From positions 1-27,466 of the forward strand of contig JABCPU010000766.1 of the NCBI GenBank assembly GCA_016800925.1: a stretch of 27,466 bases of DNA, given 5' to 3'. The position numbers and the translations under genes are program-made. The notes below the pieces were generated by a model. It had not been told where the DNA came from, did not search any database, and saw only the letters and a program-made list of their open reading frames with translations. Of the stretch, positions 10,924 through 23,426 are shown one piece after another (within the stretch, counting starts at the first letter, position 1; each line of letters opens with the position of its first letter). The DNA is from Suillus spraguei (lineage: Eukaryota; Basidiomycota; Agaricomycetes; Boletales; Suillaceae).

Positions 10924-11623
10924 GAACAGGCGTGTCATTTTGTGGAACTCTATTCCTGATGTCAGCCAGCTCCTGCGAGCGCCTCAGGGTCCCTGTCGTT
11001 GCTCAACCTGCAATCGTCATCCTGTTCGCCGGTTTGTTCCGGAGATGGCATTTGCTCCTCTTCTGGGACGTGTCAATGTCCAAGCGGATTCACCGGTTCA
11101 TCTTGCGAGGCGTGCTCGTCTGGTTTCTTCGGACCGGAGTGTCAGGCCTGTCCGTCAGGGTGTACTTCATGCGATGATGGAATCTCGGGCACGGGACGTT
11201 GCTTGGTGCCAGTAGTGTCAAACCTGCCATCGAGTTGCAATTGTATCAATGGCGAATGTGGCGCTAACGGACAGTGTACCTGTCTTAGTGGTTGGACCTC
11301 GGCGTCAAACGGAACTCAATGTGCTGCATGTGCGGCCGGTTTCTTTTTAGCTACAAACGGGAACTGCGTAAGTCAGTTACGATACATTATTTTTCTGTCT
11401 CACCAATCTCATCTTTGATTTCAGTTGTCAGTTGGGTTGTCAACAGTGTGCTGATGGCACCGGGGACTGCATGACTTGCGCGTCCGGCTTTACTCAGGAC
11501 GGGAACGACCGCACAATGTGCGATGCCATTCCGCAAACTACGTCAAATCGCACGACTTGTCCTACCGGAAGTTACGGTGCTGGGTCTAGTTGCGCGATTT
11601 GTTCGCCGCTTTGCACGACTTGT
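10924..11623 (+). pseudogene. Inserted fragment of the Cys-rich furin/EGF-like gene
   Basis: This holds the first exon and a half of the same gene as 356-2676: VILWNSIPDVSQL, then CSPVCSGDGICSSSGTCQC, FTGSSCEACSSGFFGPECQA and, in frame here, CINGECGANGQCTCLSGW. The intron donor after ATNGNC is intact here (GTAAGT, from about 11370), unlike the left copy. After it come LGCQQCADGTGDCMTCASGF and CAICSPLCTTC, where the piece stops at 11623. There is no membrane helix or tail. It lies inside the amidase gene between the exon ending GYYLS (10923) and the intron before DGMMESSPACKRAV (11676). Read through, it would interrupt the enzyme with a secreted-type Cys-rich segment. A one-base loss near 10975 disturbs the start of the fragment. 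Confidence 0.85.
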
Positions 11624-12681
11624 TACTATGATATATGTGGAACGTCGTGATTTGCTGCTTATAGGTTCCTTATAGATGGCATGATGGAATCGTCACCTGC
11701 ATGCAAACGAGCAGTACTGGAGACAGTCTCAGCACTCAGGAAGCAGGGACATCAATGTATTGAGTTTACATCTCCTTTGAGTACGCTTTCTATACCTCTC
11801 CTCATTCTCCGTCCTGACAATTTATCAAGACGCAAGTGCGATGGAGGTGTTCCTGGGACTCGCATCATCCGACGGTCATAAGAAGATGCTGTCACATCTT
11901 GATTCAGACCCTATGGCAAGTTTAAATTAAAGATATGCCGTCTATATCTCACAAAACCCGACTTGCAGGAGGACAGTTTATTCTTGGTCACCTTGGGTCC
12001 CAGATTACCGTCCTTCGTTCGTAAGCTGGCTTGTTGGATCGCCAAGACGTTCTTTCACTCCCTCTTCCCGCGTTTCTTCTCGTTGGCACGGGAGAAGTCT
12101 GTTTTGGAATTCACGGATTTCACTGACCAACGGAATAAGGTTGCCGCTGCGTGGTATGAACAGATAAGCGTATTGACATTCAGGGACTTTCCTTTGTTAA
12201 TACCCCCCAGGTACGGGACAAATACGGTTTCGATGAAATCATCGCACTTGTGCAGTCACTTCCAGTGATACCTCACGGGTAAGTTTCCGCACCTTCCTTC
12301 TCGGTTGTGAAGCTCATAATCTCCAGGGGTGCGACATACTTGTCCGTGCTCGCAGCCGCTACCATTACGTACAACGTTATCGACTCTCCTGTCGGCACCA
12401 TACCAGTGACGCGCGTCAATCCAGATACCGACAACCTGTCAACAGATTTTGTAGTAGGCGCCTCAGGCCGATCGAAAATGTTCGAGACCCGTATGTACTC
12501 GGGCAAGAATCCTGTTTACGATCCCAAAGCGATGGAGGGCATACCCGTTGGTGTTCAGCTTGTGGGTAAGAAATGGGAGGATGAGAACGTCCTCGCGATG
12601 ATGCATGTTGTTGACGCGGCATTGGGACCTAGAGGATTCGGTCCGGGCAGTTGGGAACCTATCAAGACCGTGTCGATCTGA
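11624..12681 (+). pseudogene. FAAH-type amidase, 3' half
   Basis: This is the C-terminal half, present only on this side of the window. Exons are 11676-11780 (DGMMESSPACKRAVLETVSA, KQGHQCIEFTSPL), 11830-11915 (EVFLGLASSDGHKKML), 11969-12163 (DSLFLVTLGPRLPSFVRKLA, later AAAWYEQ), 12211-12278 (VRDKYGFDEIIALVQSLPVI) and 12327-12681 (TYLSVLAAATITYNVIDSPV, GTIPVTRVNP, GIPVGVQLVGKKWEDENV), ending at TGA after EPIKTVSI. The Pro-Val-Gly-Thr-Ile-Pro-Val-Thr stretch and the IPVGVQLVGKKWEDE block are typical of the family's substrate-channel and C-terminal regions. The intron at 11916 is GC-AG (ATG/GCAAGT). The intron at 12164 starts ATAAGC, a G-to-A change at the first base of an otherwise normal GTAAGC donor, so even this half may be mis-spliced. 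The reading frame through the last exon is clean. Confidence 0.85.
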
Positions 12682-13100
12682 GGTAGTACAGCCAGTGCTT
12701 CCCGGTCCATCGTCAAACCTAACTGGTGGCGGCCTTTTTTAAAGTCTTCGTAGCGTTGGACACTGTATCATACATACATATCTCTATCAGGGGCATTGTT
12801 GTTCCATAGATTTGTCTGTTATTGATGTGCATGAGATGTGCGAGTCGATTTCTGTTGCCAATGATGGTGAGGATTGAGAAGCCTCGGCACACGAAAATCT
12901 TTGGATAAAGATATATATTGGAGCAATGATGGGGACTTAGGATACAGTTTGTGAGGCAGAAAATATGTGATTATTGATGCATGGACAATAGTGAATTGCA
13001 GGAATGTAAGTAGATGCGGTCGTGAGTACGTGAACACAAACATTGCAGTGAGACCAATACCATATCATCAAGCAGGAATGAAGAGAAAAAGCTAGGCTAA
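12682..13100. other. Amidase 3' flank, no gene seen
   Basis: AT-rich sequence between the amidase stop and the satellite array, presumably the 3' untranslated region and spacer. I found no gene, and no satellite subrepeat before about 13090. Confidence 0.4.
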
Positions 13101-13831
13101 CGCATTCAATAGCAAAAATCACGCAAAATCAAGCCTAGTCCAAACGAGTTTTTCGCCTAGAGCCACCCATGACATTAAGCAAAATCAAGGCATTCCATAG
13201 CAAAAACATAGCAAACATTACGCAAAATCAAGCCAAGTCCGAACAAGGTTTTCGCCTAAAGCTATGCTTCAGATCAAACAAAATCAAGAGCAAAATCAAG
13301 CAAAGTCAAGCCCAGTCCTGACGAGGTTTTGATCAAACGAAACAAAATAAAATCAAGCAATCCAATAGCAAAAATCATGCAAAATCAAGCCCAGTCCTGA
13401 CGAGGTTTTCGCCAAAGCTACGCTTCAGATCAGACAAAAATCAAGCAAAGTCAAGCCAGTCCTGACGAGGTTTTGCCTAAAGCTACGCTTCAGATCAAAC
13501 AAAATCAAGCAAAGTCAAGACCAGTCCTGACAACGTTTTCGCCTAAAGCTACACCTCAAATCAAGCAAAATCAAGCAAAGTCTGAACAAGGTTTTCGCCT
13601 CAGCCTACGCATCACCCCAGACAACGATAAGGATAAGCGATACAATAGTCAAGACTCCAATAGCAAAAGACGAGCATAAGAAACGCCATACCATAGACTA
13701 CGATAACTATACAAGACAACACTATATGATAACATAACATACAATACAATAGCAATACAATACCATACGATCACATACGATAACAATACGATAGTCAAGG
13801 ATAACAATAACAGGACTTGCCATACGTTAGA

Positions 13832-13990
13832 TCCCCCCGCCCGCCCCCCGTTAAAGTTGTTAGTCATTAGGTTTAGCTGTTAGAAAACCACCCCCCCGCC
13901 CGTTAGAGGCTTAGTTAGCTTTCTCGTTGCTTAGGATAAAAACGTATTGTCTCGGTGTCTCGGTTCGGTGTCTCGGTTCTCGGTACTATA
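13832..13990 (+). other. C-rich block A of the satellite unit
   Basis: Two C-runs (13832-13849 and 13888-13901, interrupted by single G) followed by CTTTCTCGTTGCTTAGGAT and a CTCGG microrepeat ending TCTCGGTACTATA. On the minus strand the runs give G6-C-G3-C-G6 and G3-C-G7, so a G-quadruplex is possible. It recurs once in every unit at the same offset. Confidence 0.7.
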
Positions 13991-14892
13991 CAATAGTCAA
14001 GGAATACCATACAATTCATTAGCAAAAAAATAGCAAAAATCAAGCAAAGTCAAGCCCAGTCTGAACGAGGTTTTCGCCTAAAGCTACGCTTCAGATTAAA
14101 CAAAAATCAAGTAAAATCAAGCCCAGTCTGAACGAGGTTTTCGCCTAAAGCTACGCCTCATATTAAACAAAAATCAAGCAAAGTCAAGCAAAGTCTGAAC
14201 GAGGTTTTGACCAGGAATACCATAGTCAAGACGAGGATAAGAAACGCGACAGACTACGATACCATACGATAGTCAAGACAAGGATAAGGAATACGATACG
14301 CTACGATACGATACCACAGCAAGTCAAGCAATACAATGACAAGAGACTACGACAACAAGTCAAGCAAAATCAAGCAACGCAATAGCAAAAATCATGCAAA
14401 ATGAAACCAAGTCTGAACGAGGTTTTCGCCTAAACCAACGCCCAAGATTAAGCGAAATCACGCCATTCAATAGCAAAAAAATAGCAAAAATCATGCAAAA
14501 TCAAGCCAAGTCCGAACAAGGTTTTCGCCTAAAGCTACGCTTCAGATCAAACAAATAAAGCAAAATCAACGATCCAATAGCAAATAAATAGCAAAAATCA
14601 CGCAAAATGAAGCCCAGTCCTGACGAGGTTTTCGCCTAAAGCTATTGCAAAAATACGATAGTCAAGACCACCATAAGCAAGTCAAGGATAAGAAATGCGA
14701 TATCATAGGATATGATACGGTAGTCAAGACAAAGATAAGAAACAAAATAGACTACGATACCATACGACAGTCAAGACAAGGACAAGAAATGCGATACACT
14801 ACGATAACATACGATACGACAACAATACGATAGACTACGATACGATAACGATAACGATAACATAGTCAAAGCAGGGCAATCATATGTTGGAT

Positions 14893-15034
14893 CGCCCCCG
14901 CCCCCCGCCCATTAGAGTCGTTAGTCATCAGGTTTAGCTGTTTGAAAACCACCACCAGCCCGTTAGCTTTCTCGTTGCTTAGGATATAAACGTATTGTCT
15001 CGGTGTCTCGGTTCTCGGTACTATAAGTCAGCCA
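14893..15034 (+). other. C-rich block B of the satellite unit
   Basis: A diverged relative of block A. It has one C-run (14893-14910), then GTTAGTCATCAGGTTTAGCT, CACCACCAGCCC in place of the second C-run, CTTTCTCGTTGCTTAGGATA and one fewer CTCGG copy before TCTCGGTACTATA. The A and B blocks alternate about 1.06 and 1.0 kb apart, showing that the 2065-base unit descends from two shorter ones. Confidence 0.7.
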
Positions 15035-15168
15035 GACACTACGATACATTACCACAGCAAGTCAAGCAATACAACAGCAATAAATCAAGCAAAATCAAGC
15101 AATCCGATAGCAAAAATCACGCAAAATGAACCCAAGTCTGAACGAGGTTTTCGCCTAAAGCTACGCCT

Positions 15169-17232
15169 CGCATTCAATAGCAAAAATCACGCAAAATCAA
15201 GCCTAGTCCAAACGAGTTTTTCGCCTAGAGCCACCCATGACATTAAGCAAAATCAAGGCATTCCATAGCAAAAACATAGCAAACATTACGCAAAATCAAG
15301 CCAAGTCCGAACAAGGTTTTCGCCTAAAGCTATGCTTCAGATCAAACAAAATCAAGAGCAAAATCAAGCAAAGTCAAGCCCAGTCCTGACGAGGTTTTGA
15401 TCAAACGAAACAAAATAAAATCAAGCAATCCAATAGCAAAAATCAGCAAAATCAAGCCCAGTCCTGACGAGGTTTTCGCCAAAGCTACGCTTCAGATCAG
15501 ACAAAAATCAAGCAAAGTCAAGCCCAGTCCTGACGAGGTTTTGCCTAAAGCTACGCTTCAGATCAAACAAAAATCAAGCAAAGTCAAGACCAGTCCTGAC
15601 AACGTTTTCGCCTAAAGCTACACCTCAAATCAAGCAAAATCAAGCAAAGTCTGAACAAGGTTTTCGCCTCAGCCTACGCATCACCCCAGACAACGATAAG
15701 GATAAGCGATACAATAGTCAAGACTCCAATAGCAAAAGACGAGCATAAGAAACGCCATACCATAGACTACGATAACTATACAAGACAACACTATATGATA
15801 ACATAACATACAATACAATAGCAATACAATACCATACGATCACATACGATAACAATACGATAGTCAAGGATAACAATAACAGGACTTGCCATACGTTAGA
15901 TCCCCCCGCCCGCCCCCCGTTAAAGTTGTTAGTCATTAGGTTTAGCTGTTAGAAAACCACCCCCCCGCCCGTTAGAGGCTTAGTTAGCTTTCTCGTTGCT
16001 TAGGATAAAAACGTATTGTCTCGGTGTCTCGGTGTCTCGGTTCTCGGTACTATACAATAGTCAAGGAATACCATACAATTCATTAGCAAAAAAATAGCAA
16101 AAATCAAGCAAAGTCAAGCCCAGTCTGAACGAGGTTTTCGCCTAAAGCTACGCTTCAGATTAAACAAAAATCAAGTAAAATCAAGCCCAGTCTGAACGAG
16201 GTTTTCGCCTAAAGCTACGCCTCATATTAAACAAAAATCAAGCAAAGTCAAGCAAAGTCTGAACGAGGTTTTGACCAGGAATACCATAGTCAAGACGAGG
16301 ATAAGAAACGCGACAGACTACGATACCATACGATAGTCAAGACAAGGATAAGGAATACGATACGCTACGATACGATACCACAGCAAGTCAAGCAATACAA
16401 TGACAAGAGACTACGACAACAAGTCAAGCAAAATCAAGCAACGCAATAGCAAAAATCATGCAAAATGAAACCAAGTCTGAACGAGGTTTTCGCCTAAACC
16501 AACGCCCAAGATTAAGCGAAATCACGCCATTCAATAGCAAAAAAATAGCAAAAATCATGCAAAATCAAGCCAAGTCCGAACAAGGTTTTCGCCTAAAGCT
16601 ACGCTTCAGATCAAACAAATAAAGCAAAATCAACGATCCAATAGCAAATAAATAGCAAAAATCACGCAAAATGAAGCCCAGTCCTGACGAGGTTTTCGCC
16701 TAAAGCTATTGCAAAAATACGATAGTCAAGACCACCATAAGCAAGTCAAGGATAAGAAATGCGATATCATAGGATATGATACGGTAGTCAAGACAAAGAT
16801 AAGAAACAAAATAGACTACGATACCATACGACAGTCAAGACAAGGACAAGAAATGCGATACACTACGATAACATACGATACGACAACAATACGATAGACT
16901 ACGATACGATAACGATAACGATAACATAGTCAAAGCAGGGCAATCATATGTTGGATCGCCCCCGCCCCCCGCCCATTAGAGTCGTTAGTCATCAGGTTTA
17001 GCTGTTTGAAAACCACCACCAGCCCGTTAGCTTTCTCGTTGCTTAGGATATAAACGTATTGTCTCGGTGTCTCGGTTCTCGGTACTATAAGTCAGCCAGA
17101 CACTACGATACATTACCACAGCAAGTCAAGCAATACAACAGCAATAAATCAAGCAAAATCAAGCAATCCGATAGCAAAAATCACGCAAAATGAACCCAAG
17201 TCTGAACGAGGTTTTCGCCTAAAGCTACGCCT
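15169..17232 (+). repeat. Satellite unit 2 (2064 bases)
   Basis: Near-identical to its neighbours. It carries a small deletion (ATCAGCAAAATC near 15443), and its 67-base subrepeat is present. Confidence 0.9.
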
Positions 17233-19297
17233 CGCATTCAATAGCAAAAATCACGCAAAATCAAGCCTAGTCCAAACGAGTTTTTCGCCTAGAGCCACCC
17301 ATGACATTAAGCAAAATCAAGGCATTCCATAGCAAAAACATAGCAAACATTACGCAAAATCAAGCCAAGTCCGAACAAGGTTTTCGCCTAAAGCTATGCT
17401 TCAGATCAAACAAAATCAAGAGCAAAATCAAGCAAAGTCAAGCCCAGTCCTGACGAGGTTTTGATCAAACGAAACAAAATAAAATCAAGCAATCCAATAG
17501 CAAAAATCACGCAAAATCAAGCCCAGTCCTGACGAGGTTTTCGCCAAAGCTACGCTTCAGATCAGACAAAAATCAAGCAAAGTCAAGCCCAGTCCTGACG
17601 AGGTTTTCGCCTAAAGCTACGCTTCAGATCAAACAAAAATCAAGCAAAGTCAAGACCAGTCCTGACAACGTTTTCGCCTAAAGCTACACCTCAAATCAAG
17701 CAAAATCAAGCAAAGTCTGAACAAGGTTTTCGCCTCAGCCTACGCATCACCCCAGACAACGATAAGGATAAGCGATACAATAGTCAAGACTCCAATAGCA
17801 AAAGACGAGCATAAGAAACGCCATACCATAGACTACGATAACTATACAAGACAACACTATATGATAACATAACATACAATACAATAGCAATACAATACCA
17901 TACGATCACATACGATAACAATACGATAGTCAAGGATAACAATAACAGGACTTGCCATACGTTAGATCCCCCGCCCGCCCCCCGTTAAAGTTGTTAGTCA
18001 TTAGGTTTAGCTGTTAGAAAACCACCCCCCCGCCCGTTAGAGGCTTAGTTAGCTTTCTCGTTGCTTAGGATAAAAACGTATTGTCTCGGTGTCTCGGTGT
18101 CTCGGTTCTCGGTACTATACAATAGTCAAGGAATACCATACAATTCATTAGCAAAAAAATAGCAAAAATCAAGCAAAGTCAAGCCCAGTCTGAACGAGGT
18201 TTTCGCCTAAAGCTACGCTTCAGATTAAACAAAAATCAAGTAAAATCAAGCCCAGTCTGAACGAGGTTTTCGCCTAAAGCTACGCCTCATATTAAACAAA
18301 AATCAAGCAAAGTCAAGCAAAGTCTGAACGAGGTTTTGACCAGGAATACCATAGTCAAGACGAGGATAAGAAACGCGACAGACTACGATACCATACGATA
18401 GTCAAGACAAGGATAAGGAATACGATACGCTACGATACGATACCACAGCAAGTCAAGCAATACAATGACAAGAGACTACGACAACAAGTCAAGCAAAATC
18501 AAGCAACGCAATAGCAAAAATCATGCAAAATGAAACCAAGTCTGAACGAGGTTTTCGCCTAAACCAACGCCCAAGATTAAGCGAAATCACGCCATTCAAT
18601 AGCAAAAAAATAGCAAAAATCATGCAAAATCAAGCCAAGTCCGAACAAGGTTTTCGCCTAAAGCTACGCTTCAGATCAAACAAATAAAGCAAAATCAACG
18701 ATCCAATAGCAAATAAATAGCAAAAATCACGCAAAATGAAGCCCAGTCCTGACGAGGTTTTCGCCTAAAGCTATTGCAAAAATACGATAGTCAAGACCAC
18801 CATAAGCAAGTCAAGGATAAGAAATGCGATATCATAGGATATGATACGGTAGTCAAGACAAAGATAAGAAACAAAATAGACTACGATACCATACGACAGT
18901 CAAGACAAGGACAAGAAATGCGATACACTACGATAACATACGATACGACAACAATACGATAGACTACGATACGATAACGATAACGATAACATAGTCAAAG
19001 CAGGGCAATCATATGTTGGATCGCCCCCGCCCCCCGCCCATTAGAGTCGTTAGTCATCAGGTTTAGCTGTTTGAAAACCACCACCAGCCCGTTAGCTTTC
19101 TCGTTGCTTAGGATATAAACGTATTGTCTCGGTGTCTCGGTTCTCGGTACTATAAGTCAGCCAGACACTACGATACATTACCACAGCAAGTCAAGCAATA
19201 CAACAGCAATAAATCAAGCAAAATCAAGCAATCCGATAGCAAAAATCACGCAAAATGAACCCAAGTCTGAACGAGGTTTTCGCCTAAAGCTACGCCT
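17233..19297 (+). repeat. Satellite unit 3 (2065 bases)
   Basis: The first C tract is one base shorter (GATCCCCCGCCCG near 17966), and one subrepeat reads GAGGTTTTCGCC near 17600 where units 1, 2, 4 and 5 read GAGGTTTTGCC. Confidence 0.9.
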
Positions 19298-21361
19298 CGC
19301 ATTCAATAGCAAAAATCACGCAAAATCAAGCCTAGTCCAAACGAGTTTTTCGCCTAGAGCCACCCATGACATTAAGCAAAATCAAGGCATTCCATAGCAA
19401 AAACATAGCAAACATTACGCAAAATCAAGCCAAGTCCGAACAAGGTTTTCGCCTAAAGCTATGCTTCAGATCAAACAAAATCAAGAGCAAAATCAAGCAA
19501 AGTCAAGCCCAGTCCTGACGAGGTTTTGATCAAACGAAACAAAATAAAATCAAGCAATCCAATAGCAAAAATCACGCAAAATCAAGCCCAGTCCTGACGA
19601 GGTTTTCGCCAAAGCTACGCTTCAGATCAGACAAAAATCAAGCAAAGTCAAGCCAGTCCTGACGAGGTTTTGCCTAAAGCTACGCTTCAGATCAAACAAA
19701 AATCAAGCAAAGTCAAGACCAGTCCTGACAACGTTTTCGCCTAAAGCTACACCTCAAATCAAGCAAAATCAAGCAAAGTCTGAACAAGGTTTTCGCCTCA
19801 GCCTACGCATCACCCCAGACAACGATAAGGATAAGCGATACAATAGTCAAGACTCCAATAGCAAAAGACGAGCATAAGAAACGCCATACCATAGACTACG
19901 ATAACTATACAAGACAACACTATATGATAACATAACATACAATACAATAGCAATACAATACCATACGATCACATACGATAACAATACGATAGTCAAGGAT
20001 AACAATAACAGGACTTGCCATACGTTAGATCCCCCCGCCCGCCCCCCGTTAAAGTTGTTAGTCATTAGGTTTAGCTGTTAGAAAACCACCCCCCCGCCCG
20101 TTAGAGGCTTAGTTAGCTTTCTCGTTGCTTAGGATAAAAACGTATTGTCTCGGTGTCTCGGTGTCTCGGTTCTCGGTACTATACAATAGTCAAGGAATAC
20201 CATACAATTCATTAGCAAAAAAATAGCAAAAATCAAGCAAAGTCAAGCCCAGTCTGAACGAGGTTTTCGCCTAAAGCTACGCTTCAGATTAAACAAAAAT
20301 CAAGTAAAATCAAGCCCAGTCTGAACGAGGTTTTCGCCTAAAGCTACGCCTCATATTAAACAAAAATCAAGCAAAGTCAAGCAAAGTCTGAACGAGGTTT
20401 TGACCAGGAATACCATAGTCAAGACGAGGATAAGAAACGCGACAGACTACGATACCATACGATAGTCAAGACAAGGATAAGGAATACGATACGCTACGAT
20501 ACGATACCACAGCAAGTCAAGCAATACAATGACAAGAGACTACGACAACAAGTCAAGCAAAATCAAGCAACGCAATAGCAAAAATCATGCAAAATGAAAC
20601 CAAGTCTGAACGAGGTTTTCGCCTAAACCAACGCCCAAGATTAAGCGAAATCACGCCATTCAATAGCAAAAAAATAGCAAAAATCATGCAAAATCAAGCC
20701 AAGTCCGAACAAGGTTTTCGCCTAAAGCTACGCTTCAGATCAAACAAATAAAGCAAAATCAACGATCCAATAGCAAATAAATAGCAAAAATCACGCAAAA
20801 TGAAGCCCAGTCCTGACGAGGTTTTCGCCTAAAGCTATTGCAAAAATACGATAGTCAAGACCACCATAAGCAAGTCAAGGATAAGAAATGCGATATCATA
20901 GGATATGATACGGTAGTCAAGACAAAGATAAGAAACAAAATAGACTACGATACCATACGACAGTCAAGACAAGGACAAGAAATGCGATACACTACGATAA
21001 CATACGATACGACAACAATACGATAGACTACGATACGATAACGATAACGATAACATAGTCAAAGCAGGGCAATCATATGTTGGATCGCCCCCGCCCCCCG
21101 CCCATTAGAGTCGTTAGTCATCAGGTTTAGCTGTTTGAAAACCACCACCAGCCCGTTAGCTTTCTCGTTGCTTAGGATATAAACGTATTGTCTCGGTGTC
21201 TCGGTTCTCGGTACTATAAGTCAGCCAGACACTACGATACATTACCACAGCAAGTCAAGCAATACAACAGCAATAAATCAAGCAAAATCAAGCAATCCGA
21301 TAGCAAAAATCACGCAAAATGAACCCAAGTCTGAACGAGGTTTTCGCCTAAAGCTACGCCT
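19298..21361 (+). repeat. Satellite unit 4 (2064 bases)
   Basis: Standard unit. It has AAGCCAGTCC near 19650 where unit 2 has AAGCCCAGTCC. Confidence 0.9.
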
Positions 21362-23426
21362 CGCATTCAATAGCAAAAATCACGCAAAATCAAGCCTAGT
21401 CCAAACGAGTTTTTCGCCTAGAGCCACCCATGACATTAAGCAAAATCAAGGCATTCCATAGCAAAAACATAGCAAACATTACGCAAAATCAAGCCAAGTC
21501 CGAACAAGGTTTTCGCCTAAAGCTATGCTTCAGATCAAACAAAATCAAGAGCAAAATCAAGCAAAGTCAAGCCCAGTCCTGACGAGGTTTTGATCAAACG
21601 AAACAAAATAAAATCAAGCAATCCAATAGCAAAAATCACGCAAAATCAAGCCCAGTCCTGACGAGGTTTTCGCCAAAGCTACGCTTCAGATCAGACAAAA
21701 ATCAAGCAAAGTCAAGCCCAGTCCTGACGAGGTTTTGCCTAAAGCTACGCTTCAGATCAAACAAAAATCAAGCAAAGTCAAGACCAGTCCTGACAACGTT
21801 TTCGCCTAAAGCTACACCTCAAATCAAGCAAAATCAAGCAAAGTCTGAACAAGGTTTTCGCCTCAGCCTACGCATCACCCCAGACAACGATAAGGATAAG
21901 CGATACAATAGTCAAGACTCCAATAGCAAAAGACGAGCATAAGAAACGCCATACCATAGACTACGATAACTATACAAGACAACACTATATGATAACATAA
22001 CATACAATACAATAGCAATACAATACCATACGATCACATACGATAACAATACGATAGTCAAGGATAACAATAACAGGACTTGCCATACGTTAGATCCCCC
22101 CGCCCGCCCCCCGTTAAAGTTGTTAGTCATTAGGTTTAGCTGTTAGAAAACCACCCCCCCGCCCGTTAGAGGCTTAGTTAGCTTTCTCGTTGCTTAGGAT
22201 AAAAACGTATTGTCTCGGTGTCTCGGTGTCTCGGTTCTCGGTACTATACAATAGTCAAGGAATACCATACAATTCATTAGCAAAAAAATAGCAAAAATCA
22301 AGCAAAGTCAAGCCCAGTCTGAACGAGGTTTTCGCCTAAAGCTACGCTTCAGATTAAACAAAAATCAAGTAAAATCAAGCCCAGTCTGAACGAGGTTTTC
22401 GCCTAAAGCTACGCCTCATATTAAACAAAAATCAAGCAAAGTCAAGCAAAGTCTGAACGAGGTTTTGACCAGGAATACCATAGTCAAGACGAGGATAAGA
22501 AACGCGACAGACTACGATACCATACGATAGTCAAGACAAGGATAAGGAATACGATACGCTACGATACGATACCACAGCAAGTCAAGCAATACAATGACAA
22601 GAGACTACGACAACAAGTCAAGCAAAATCAAGCAACGCAATAGCAAAAATCATGCAAAATGAAACCAAGTCTGAACGAGGTTTTCGCCTAAACCAACGCC
22701 CAAGATTAAGCGAAATCACGCCATTCAATAGCAAAAAAATAGCAAAAATCATGCAAAATCAAGCCAAGTCCGAACAAGGTTTTCGCCTAAAGCTACGCTT
22801 CAGATCAAACAAATAAAGCAAAATCAACGATCCAATAGCAAATAAATAGCAAAAATCACGCAAAATGAAGCCCAGTCCTGACGAGGTTTTCGCCTAAAGC
22901 TATTGCAAAAATACGATAGTCAAGACCACCATAAGCAAGTCAAGGATAAGAAATGCGATATCATAGGATATGATACGGTAGTCAAGACAAAGATAAGAAA
23001 CAAAATAGACTACGATACCATACGACAGTCAAGACAAGGACAAGAAATGCGATACACTACGATAACATACGATACGACAACAATACGATAGACTACGATA
23101 CGATAACGATAACGATAACATAGTCAAAGCAGGGCAATCATATGTTGGATCGCCCCCGCCCCCCGCCCATTAGAGTCGTTAGTCATCAGGTTTAGCTGTT
23201 TGAAAACCACCACCAGCCCGTTAGCTTTCTCGTTGCTTAGGATATAAACGTATTGTCTCGGTGTCTCGGTTCTCGGTACTATAAGTCAGCCAGACACTAC
23301 GATACATTACCACAGCAAGTCAAGCAATACAACAGCAATAAATCAAGCAAAATCAAGCAATCCGATAGCAAAAATCACGCAAAATGAACCCAAGTCTGAA
23401 CGAGGTTTTCGCCTAAAGCTACGCCT
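21362..23426 (+). repeat. Satellite unit 5 (2065 bases)
   Basis: Standard unit with all subrepeats present. Confidence 0.9.

Larger units (their letters stand above)
13101..15168 (+). repeat. Satellite unit 1 (2068 bases)
   Basis: First unit. Its CTCGG run near 13950-13985 is arranged differently (GTGTCTCGGTTCGGTGTCTC), and it has ATCATGCAAAATC near 13375 where most units have ATCACGCAAAATC. It has the subrepeat that units 6 and 7 lack. Confidence 0.9.

Noticed and set aside
13649..13867. 72-residue hydrophobic minus-strand frame repeated in most satellite units
   Set aside because: The opposite strand is A-rich, so T-rich codons give a chance run of Leu/Val/Tyr. The frame is lost in units 3 and 6 by one-base C-tract changes, and there is no gene context.
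13850..13885. Telomere-like TTAGG words in the satellite (GTCATTAGGTTTAG)
   Set aside because: They are single, non-tandem words and not a telomere array. The resemblance is at chance level.
14645..14833. 62-residue plus-strand frame starting MQKYDSQDHHKQ in six units
   Set aside because: It is conserved only because the DNA repeat is near-identical. It is low-complexity, built from TACGATA and AAGACAAGG words, with no codon-level signal.
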